Shown here piece after piece: positions 59,384-64,000 of a stretch of DNA of 64,000 nt. This DNA is from Chlamydia trachomatis A/HAR-13 (GTDB lineage: Bacteria; Chlamydiota; Chlamydiia; Chlamydiales; Chlamydiaceae): assembly GCF_000012125.1 (NCBI RefSeq), contig NC_007429.1, forward strand, positions 124,001 to 188,000, given 5' to 3'. How positions within the stretch are numbered: position 1 is the first letter of the stretch; each line of letters starts with the position of its first letter. Made by a program: the position numbers and the translations under genes. Under the pieces are notes generated by a model. That model was not told the origin of the DNA. It ran no database searches and saw only the letters and a program-made list of their open reading frames with translations.

Positions 59384-60100
59384 TTATTCATCGTCGTATT
59401 TATGTTGTGCACGAGCTGACTTTTTTATTTTTTTAGCTGTGACTTCGCGGCTTAGGGACATAGCTTGTTCCCAAAAATTAAAGAAGGCAGAAAGCTGGCT
59501 AGGTGTCGGTTGATAGATGAAGATAAGGTCTTCTATATTGTATTGAAGACCTCGGACAGTCCAGTTCGCAGAACCTGTGATAAGGAGGTTGGTATCGATT
59601 AAACCGACTTTGCAATGGAGGAGTGCATTCTCTTCCACTACCACGTCACGAAGTTTGACTTTTGAGTTGAGATCTTGCAAGGCATAGAATGGAATGGCTT
59701 TATTGTGAGGGTTGACAAGCACCGTTACTTCAACCCCTCTCTGCGCCGTTTGATGAAGAGCGTGAAGGACCTCTTCGTGAGAGAGAACAAGCATAGCAAC
59801 GCGGATGGTTTTTACTGCAGATTGTACCGCTTTAACAACTTTATCAACTCCTTGATGATTGTGGCAGTATAGACTACAGTATTCTATTTGCTGCGAGCCA
59901 CCGGTAATCCAGCCAGATTGTTGGGAGACTACCAATTGGCCAAGAGATGGATTGCGGATGATAGCAACTAGGTTGATGTCACGAGAGAATGCGGCGTCAG
60001 AGAAATTCGCGGAGCCTGTAATCACTAGGCTTCCGTCAACTACTATATTTTTACAGTATAGTCGCGCCTGGTTAGTAGCTTTGAATTTCTGCAATTGCAC
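59384..60100 (-). CDS. Phospholipase D-like protein D, C-terminal fragment
   Basis: 238 residues. It carries both HKD regions: the first is LYCKNIVVD with the His replaced by Tyr, followed by GSANFSDAAF; the second LLHCKVGLID followed by GSANWTVRGL is intact. Read alone, it starts inside the protein. Directly upstream a one-base loss joins it to the N-terminal ORF (60043-60894). Confidence 0.75.
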   Translation of the reverse strand: MQLQKFKATNQARLYCKNIVVDGSLVITGSANFSDAAFSRDINLVAIIRNPSLGQLVVSQQSGWITGGSQQIEYCSLYCHNHQGVDKVVKAVQSAVKTIRVAMLVLSHEEVLHALHQTAQRGVEVTVLVNPHNKAIPFYALQDLNSKVKLRDVVVEENALLHCKVGLIDTNLLITGSANWTVRGLQYNIEDLIFIYQPTPSQLSAFFNFWEQAMSLSREVTAKKIKKSARAQHKYDDE

Positions 60101-60894
60101 GTTAGGATGTCGAATAAGGGCTTTTGGGCAGCAGATGTATTGATATTGTAATGGATCCGTACGCCGTTATTCGCTCGCTCTAGAAGAGCTGCAGCAATCT
60201 CTTCAGAAGTAAACCTATAGATTTGTATATAAATATGGTATTTTGCCTGCTTAATCGCTTGAAGAATAGATCGCAGAGGAGATGGTCCAGATTCTGTAGA
60301 GAAGAGTTGTATAGCCTCTCCATGTAAATTGAAACATGGAGAGATGTTGGAAGGAGTTGTTTCTATAGCTTGGGTTGCAAAAGAGTTCGTGTTGTTAGCT
60401 TCTTTTTCTAAATCCCCTCTATCTCTGGCAGTAGCTTGAGGGAGAGATTCTGGTTGTTGTAGAGCTGGAGGTTGAGGAGCGGCTTCTGGATAGGAAGAAA
60501 GGCCTTGTTGTCCAGTTGTAGTGTAAGGCTCTTGTACAACGGCAGGAGGAGCATACTCAAGATAGAGGGATTGAACCCCGTAAGGGTATGTAGCGTAAGG
60601 GTCTAATACAGCCCAAGGCTGTTGAGGCGCTGGAGGGAAAGAAGGAGTGAATGTCTCGAAGTGATGAGAAACAGCTCCGGGAGTGAATTCTGGTGCGGCT
60701 GGATTGAGTGTGGAACCGATATGCAGTCCTTCTACAGCAGCAGCTAACTGATGCTGAGGAAGATCCTCAGGAGCAATGTAGTAAGCTCCCTGCATAGAAG
60801 GATCTTCGGGGCCATCAGTTGGTTGAGATTCTGGAGGAGGAGTTTCGTTCTCTCCGTAGGGAGGAAAATTATTGTGATTTCTGTTAACGCTCAT
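60043..60894 (-). CDS. Phospholipase D-like protein D, N-terminal fragment
   Basis: 283 residues starting MSVNRNHNNFPPYGENETPP. It has a Pro/Gln/Ala-rich unstructured first half and an N-terminal PLD-like core (IKQAKYHIYIQIYRFTSEEI) that ends in a frame-shifted tail (PLFDILTCNCRNSKLLTRRD). In the correct frame the sequence would be ALIRHPNVQLQKF joining the C-terminal fragment. Confidence 0.75.
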   Translation of the reverse strand: MSVNRNHNNFPPYGENETPPPESQPTDGPEDPSMQGAYYIAPEDLPQHQLAAAVEGLHIGSTLNPAAPEFTPGAVSHHFETFTPSFPPAPQQPWAVLDPYATYPYGVQSLYLEYAPPAVVQEPYTTTGQQGLSSYPEAAPQPPALQQPESLPQATARDRGDLEKEANNTNSFATQAIETTPSNISPCFNLHGEAIQLFSTESGPSPLRSILQAIKQAKYHIYIQIYRFTSEEIAAALLERANNGVRIHYNINTSAAQKPLFDILTCNCRNSKLLTRRDYTVKI

Positions 60895-61120
60895 ACTAAA
60901 AAAAGAAGCTTTTTTTTCGACGTCTAAACGTTTTAGACTAAATGTGCTTTTGTTTTTAAATAATAAAAAACACGTTCTTTTATTTGTTTATAACGACCTA
61001 GATAAAAAGAATAGGATCTTTTTAAAGGCCTTTATGCTTCTATTATACAGATGTTAATTGGAAGCTTTGCGCTCTATTGTGAGAGAAAGAGGCAGAGGGA
61101 TGGTCTGCCTCCGCGAGAAC

Positions 61121-61624
61121 TTAGAAGAAAAGTTTATAAGAGGATCCGTTATTTACTGAAAGATCATATTCTCTGATCCACTGTTGTTCCACAAGAGCAT
61201 GTAAAGAGATAGAAAACATTTCTTTAGCTATATCTTGACAGATCAAGTTTTCTTCTTCTTGAGTGCTAGATGAGGAAAGCCACGTGCAACGATTGATAGC
61301 AAAATACTTGCAAAGGGCGAGAATTTCTTTCGTATCTAAGAGCACGGAGCGTGCTTCCAAATCGCGAGCATCTGCTGAAAGGATACGTTCTTTGTTCTGG
61401 AGGATGTGGTTCCAGAGATATCCTAGTAGAGATGTAACTATAGCTGTAGAAAATTTAGACGCAGCCTCTTTAGAGGAAATCCCTCGAGATATTTTGCTTA
61501 GAAAGCCTTTTACAAGATAAGGACGAGACAGCTCAGGCTTGTCATTTAGCTTGAGTAGTCGTTCTTTTGCTTCATTGGCTATCGATCGCGCCTCTTCAGA
61601 AAGTCGATGAGGTTGCTCAGTCAT
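61121..61624 (-). CDS. Hypothetical plasticity-zone protein
   Basis: 167 residues beginning MTEQPHRLSEEARSIANEAK. Not recognised. It appears helical, charged and Ser-rich, with no clear membrane span or signal peptide. It overlaps the end of the upstream gene by eight bases (ATGAC...), so it may be translationally coupled to the broken paralogue. Its frame is intact. Confidence 0.65.
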   Translation of the reverse strand: MTEQPHRLSEEARSIANEAKERLLKLNDKPELSRPYLVKGFLSKISRGISSKEAASKFSTAIVTSLLGYLWNHILQNKERILSADARDLEARSVLLDTKEILALCKYFAINRCTWLSSSSTQEEENLICQDIAKEMFSISLHALVEQQWIREYDLSVNNGSSYKLFF

Positions 61625-62363
61625 AAAAATTTTCCATTTCTGTAGGGGGAGAGCTTTTTAAGCGCTCATCATAAGTAGATGGAGGAGTAGGTTCTTTAGA
61701 GGCTTCTACTTTCGGTTTAGAAACTCGCAGTTTGCTTAATTCCTGTTGAATTAATGTTTTATGATACGGGAATAGAAAAGAGAGTTTTGCTTCTAAATCT
61801 GGAGTAGGCTCTTCAAGAATACATTGGATCCCTGTGAGATAAAGAATGGGCTGAAGAGTCGCCGATTCTGCAGCAAGAGACTCATTGTTTTCTTTGAAAC
61901 CTAATAGGAGTTTCGAATGAGGGGAATCTTTTAGCAAATCACTGGATTTTACGAATAGATCCGGGCAATGGTAAAAGCTAAATAGCTTGCACAGACTCTT
62001 GACAGCTCTGTCGAATAAAGATGGATTCAATCGATAAGCTATAAGAGTATCAAGAGCACCTTTACCAAAAGGTTTGTCTTCGATTAAGAAATCTTTGTAA
62101 GTGCTAGCGGATAGTACTTGTAAACCATCTACGCCTATTTTCGCAAGACAAGCGTTTACCGCGATGTTATTAAGCACCCTTTGTTTAGCATTCTTTTGCC
62201 CAATTCTTTTGAACAATACGGAAGGTAGTTCTTTGGAAGAATACACTGATTCGCCTGTTTTATCACTGAAACGAATATTTTCAAGATTTCCTTCCATAAT
62301 AGCATCACAAATAGTCCGATACTTGGGGAAATGATCTCTATCTACTAAAGGTTTTCTAGCCAC
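61617..62363 (-). CDS. IQ-motif membrane-family paralogue, C-terminal fragment
   Basis: 248 residues from a GTG inside the ITLQKYLRCYVARKPL sequence. The same frame is open upstream to a stop at 62511. Aligned by eye with the divergent gene at 62980, it matches through KPLVDRDHFPKYRTICDAIMEG and ends with FPYHKTLI, parallel to FPMHKELL there. The region of the paralogue that reads GLVDLETF is altered to LTGIQCI. Confidence 0.7.
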   Translation of the reverse strand: MARKPLVDRDHFPKYRTICDAIMEGNLENIRFSDKTGESVYSSKELPSVLFKRIGQKNAKQRVLNNIAVNACLAKIGVDGLQVLSASTYKDFLIEDKPFGKGALDTLIAYRLNPSLFDRAVKSLCKLFSFYHCPDLFVKSSDLLKDSPHSKLLLGFKENNESLAAESATLQPILYLTGIQCILEEPTPDLEAKLSFLFPYHKTLIQQELSKLRVSKPKVEASKEPTPPSTYDERLKSSPPTEMENFYD

Positions 62364-62510
62364 GTAGCAACGTAAATATTTTTGTAGAGTGATAATGGGG
62401 GAGCGTTGCTCTTGGAAAGCGACCTTAGCCGCGTTTCGCGTTTTAACAAAACGATCAAAAATAGTTCGTGTAGTTTGATAGGTCGTTGAACATTTGTAGG
62501 CAATTAGCCC

Positions 62511-62750
62511 TCACAAAGCGAGCAAACACGTAATAGGTGCTGCGAGAATATTGCATACCACACAAAGAATGCGTTTACACAAAGACACCACTTTGTCTGA
62601 AAAACAGAGGAATCGTTTTTCTCCTAAAGTTTTAACAGATACAAGAGACCCAAATCCTTGAACGATTGGATAGAGAAGAACGTTCCCTAAACGCTCCAAT
62701 GGGTCGGGGCCGAGCTCCGGCGCCAAGTATTTATCAAATGTTACGATCAT
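62511..62750 (-). CDS. IQ-motif membrane-family paralogue, N-terminal fragment
   Basis: 79 residues ending at TGA 62511-62513. N-terminal conserved block FDKYLAPELGPDPLERLGNV, then a hydrophobic helix at about 60-79. It is homologous to the first 79 residues of the plus-strand copy. Confidence 0.65.
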   Translation of the reverse strand: MIVTFDKYLAPELGPDPLERLGNVLLYPIVQGFGSLVSVKTLGEKRFLCFSDKVVSLCKRILCVVCNILAAPITCLLAL

Positions 62751-62854
62751 GAGTGTTTCTCTATTGCGGTTTGTAAAAAGGGAAAAGGGGTTAGGTAAGA
62801 GTGTTGTTGTTAAGCATTTTTTAATTTTTTTATGAATTTTTTAGAGGCGGGGAA

Positions 62855-62873
62855 TGTAACTCTTTAAGTTACA
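62855..62873. promoter_or_regulatory. Palindrome in the divergent promoter region
   Basis: TGTAACT, five bases, AGTTACA: a perfect seven-base inverted repeat between the two divergent IQ-family genes. Candidate operator or a chance palindrome in AT-rich sequence. Confidence 0.35.
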
Positions 62874-62979
62874 AACACAAAATAAGTTTTTTTAGATGTT
62901 TTTAATTTAAAAAAATCCTTAACAAAATCTGTTTTTTGGGTCCAAAATTGACCAGAATTTTTAGTCAGAGGGCCTTGAA

Positions 62980-63507
62980 ATGTTTGTGTCGTTCGATAAA
63001 TCCCGTTGCAGAGCGGATGTCCCCGATTTTTTTGAAAGGACAGGAAACTTTCTTCTCCATTGTGTGGCAAGAGGGATCAATGTTTTATATCGTGTGAAAC
63101 AAATCCCTAACTATCCTTCATGCTATTTCTCACATAAAGAGATTTCGTGTTGTCGTCGTATTGCAAACATTGTGATCTGTATTCTCACAGGGCCTCTGAT
63201 GTTATTGGCCACTGTGTTAGGATTATTAGCGTATAGGTTTTCTTCTACTTACCAGACTTCTTTACAAGAACGCTTTCGTTATAAATATGAACAAAAGCAA
63301 GCTTTAGATGAATACCGTGATAGGGAAGAAAAAGTCATTACGCTTCAGAAGTTTTGTAGAGGATTTCTAGTTAGAAATCATTTGCTCAACCAAGAAACTT
63401 TAACAACGTGTAAGCAATGGGGGCAAAAACTATTAGAAGGAGAAAAATTCCAAGGGTCCCAGAAGGACGGTCTCTTGTATATATTTCAAAACAGTTTTCT
63501 TCTTTAG
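62980..63507 (+). CDS. IQ-motif membrane-family gene (copy 2), N-terminal frame
   Basis: 175 residues beginning MFVSFDKSRCRADVPDFFER. A hydrophobic segment is at about 63-90 (CRRIANIVICILTGPLMLLA, TVLGLLAYRF). After it comes a charged coiled-coil stretch (RYKYEQKQALDEYRDREEKV). Then an IQ-like motif ITLQKFCRGFLVRNHL at about 125-140. The correct frame seems to leave this ORF at about residue 155, where an A-run has lost one base; the last 20 residues here are off-frame. Confidence 0.7.
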   Translation: MFVSFDKSRCRADVPDFFERTGNFLLHCVARGINVLYRVKQIPNYPSCYFSHKEISCCRRIANIVICILTGPLMLLATVLGLLAYRFSSTYQTSLQERFRYKYEQKQALDEYRDREEKVITLQKFCRGFLVRNHLLNQETLTTCKQWGQKLLEGEKFQGSQKDGLLYIFQNSFLL

Positions 63508-64000
63508 TAGCAAAACACGTTGGGGCTCAAGATGCCAGGTCTCGTTGGCATCATATTTTTTCTATGCGCAAAGCGCTTGCTTATTTAGATATTAAGCACA
63601 TACGAGCACCACGCGCTAGAGTTTATCAAAACTTTATATTCGAAGAAAAACTTCCTGTTTCACGAATTTCTGTAGATTCAATGTGTCTCTATAAAGAAAA
63701 TCCACAAGCTTTCGATGAGGCGATCAAAGAACTCTTATTTCTATTTAAAGAAGTGCATTTCAGGGATTTTGTTGTAGAAACAGAGTCTCCAACAGACGAT
63801 TTCCCCTTAGCCGTGAAAGTACACAACTATTGGGTATGCCCACGATACGATAATTTACCTTTATTTATTCAAGAAGGAAAAGATGGCTCTCCAGAAGGGC
63901 GTATAGGACTGGTCGATCTAGAAACTTTTTCTTGGTCTCCACATCCATACCCCGTAGAAGAACTAGCTGTGATGTTTCCTATGCATAAAGAGCTTCTCAT
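63417..64000 (+). CDS. IQ-motif membrane-family gene (copy 2), C-terminal frame, runs off the window
   Basis: The frame from ATG 63417 is open to the right edge (about 195 residues). It is homologous to the C-terminal fragment of copy 1 from EGRSLVYISKQFSSLVAKHV on. The part LPLFIQEGKDG and GRIGLVDLETFSWSPH has a weak look of a kinase-like (APH-type) catalytic segment, a guess only. The ATG has no ribosome site, so this is better seen as the second half of one gene. Confidence 0.65.
   Translation, partial: MGAKTIRRRKIPRVPEGRSLVYISKQFSSLVAKHVGAQDARSRWHHIFSMRKALAYLDIKHIRAPRARVYQNFIFEEKLPVSRISVDSMCLYKENPQAFDEAIKELLFLFKEVHFRDFVVETESPTDDFPLAVKVHNYWVCPRYDNLPLFIQEGKDGSPEGRIGLVDLETFSWSPHPYPVEELAVMFPMHKELL

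Larger units (their letters stand above)
59384..60894 (-). pseudogene. Phospholipase D-like D, full ancestral gene split by a one-base loss
   Basis: In the reverse direction CAAAAGCCC reads Gln-Lys-Pro; one extra A (five A residues) restores Gln-Lys-Ala-Leu-Ile-Arg-His and continues into the C-terminal fragment without stops. The lesion is near 60115-60130. From memory the CT158 homologue. Confidence 0.8.
61617..62750 (-). pseudogene. IQ-motif membrane-family gene (copy 1), split by an opal stop
   Basis: From ATG 62750: MIVTFDKYLAPELGPDPLER, a hydrophobic segment ILCVVCNILAAPITCLLAL, then TGA at 62513-62511, and in the same frame GLIAYKCSTTYQTTRTIF continuing to 61617. Side by side with copy 2 (ILTGPLMLLATVLGLLAYRF) it is one family protein, 377 residues if read through. 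Probably DUF648-type Chlamydia family. Confidence 0.75.
62980..64000 (+). pseudogene. IQ-motif membrane-family gene (copy 2), full frame with a one-base loss, 3' end outside
   Basis: The two frames join if the five-A run at 63443-63447 had six A residues: Leu-Leu-Glu-Gly-Glu-Lys-Ile-Pro-Arg follows naturally. A -1 shift is needed to continue. Either a mutation, or slippage on the A-run. Confidence 0.7.

Noticed and set aside
63417..63507. Classical -1 slippery heptamer in the overlap of the copy 2 frames
   Set aside because: No X XXY YYZ heptamer in the zero frame; the A-run and loss of one base explain the shift better.

Overview
The window is chromosomal DNA of a Chlamydia, almost certainly Chlamydia trachomatis. 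The inclusion-membrane genes incD-incE-incF-incG and a divergent incA read as the C. trachomatis proteins. The surrounding order also matches that species from memory: mutY, groEL/groES, pepF, clpB, inc cluster, rpe-efp-accB-accC, rplM-rpsI, adk, glnP-glnQ, ... pkn1, ligA, ... MACPF gene, phospholipase D-like cluster. The serovar cannot be read from this window. Gene density is high, codon use is AT-leaning, and there are no insertion sequences, CRISPR arrays or prophage. Names and CT-style identities are recalled, not searched.

Layout. 1-11.4 kb is housekeeping: the 5' end of a pseudouridine synthase gene, mutY, a Nif3-like gene, an AsmA-like anchored protein, the groES-groEL operon under a degenerate CIRCE operator, oligopeptidase pepF, clpB, and a secreted SirB1/TPR protein. 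11.5-14.8 kb is the early Inc cluster (incDEFG forward, incA reverse) plus a small unknown ORF. 14.8-19.1 kb holds rpe, efp, accB, accC, rplM and rpsI. 19.1-27.9 kb has an NlpC/P60 cell-wall enzyme, adk, an amino-acid ABC transporter pair and a block with a giant AsmA/TamB-like protein, a YihY-like membrane protein and a methyltransferase. 28.3-30 kb carries two hydrophobic, Inc-like genes, the second cut short by a nonsense codon. 30-35.3 kb holds an esterase, a Sua5-like protein, an M19 dipeptidase, a peptide-binding lipoprotein, the queuosine-precursor transporter yhhQ and a SEC-C protein. After tRNA-Thr and tRNA-Tyr come three related secreted proteins with tail-fibre-like linkers (35.7-38.3 kb), pkn1, ligA and a 1449-residue Inc-like coiled-coil protein. 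46.8-52.3 kb contains an FAD monooxygenase, an exported hydrolase, rpmG and a LolC/LolD-type ABC system.

52.4-64 kb is the left edge of the plasticity zone: a MACPF/MIR protein, four phospholipase D-like paralogues, and two divergent paralogues of a membrane-anchored family (probably DUF648) that carry an IQ-like motif. This region is in active decay. Three of the four PLD genes and both IQ-motif genes are broken by one identifiable lesion each: an amber codon, an opal codon, two one-base losses in A-runs and one further frameshift. The same kind of single lesion truncates the virulence-associated Inc-like gene at 28.8 kb. The remaining PLD gene and the MACPF gene are intact.

How the genes fit together: the inc genes, the luminal-protein operon, pkn1 and the MACPF/PLD block form the host-interaction layer (inclusion membrane, inclusion lumen, lipid handling). 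They sit among minimal-genome housekeeping functions such as chaperones, fatty-acid initiation, translation and nutrient import. The most unusual items are the IQ-motif family, the clustered single-lesion gene breaks, the tail-fibre-like triplet, the degenerate kinase of pkn1, and the structured leader of yhhQ.
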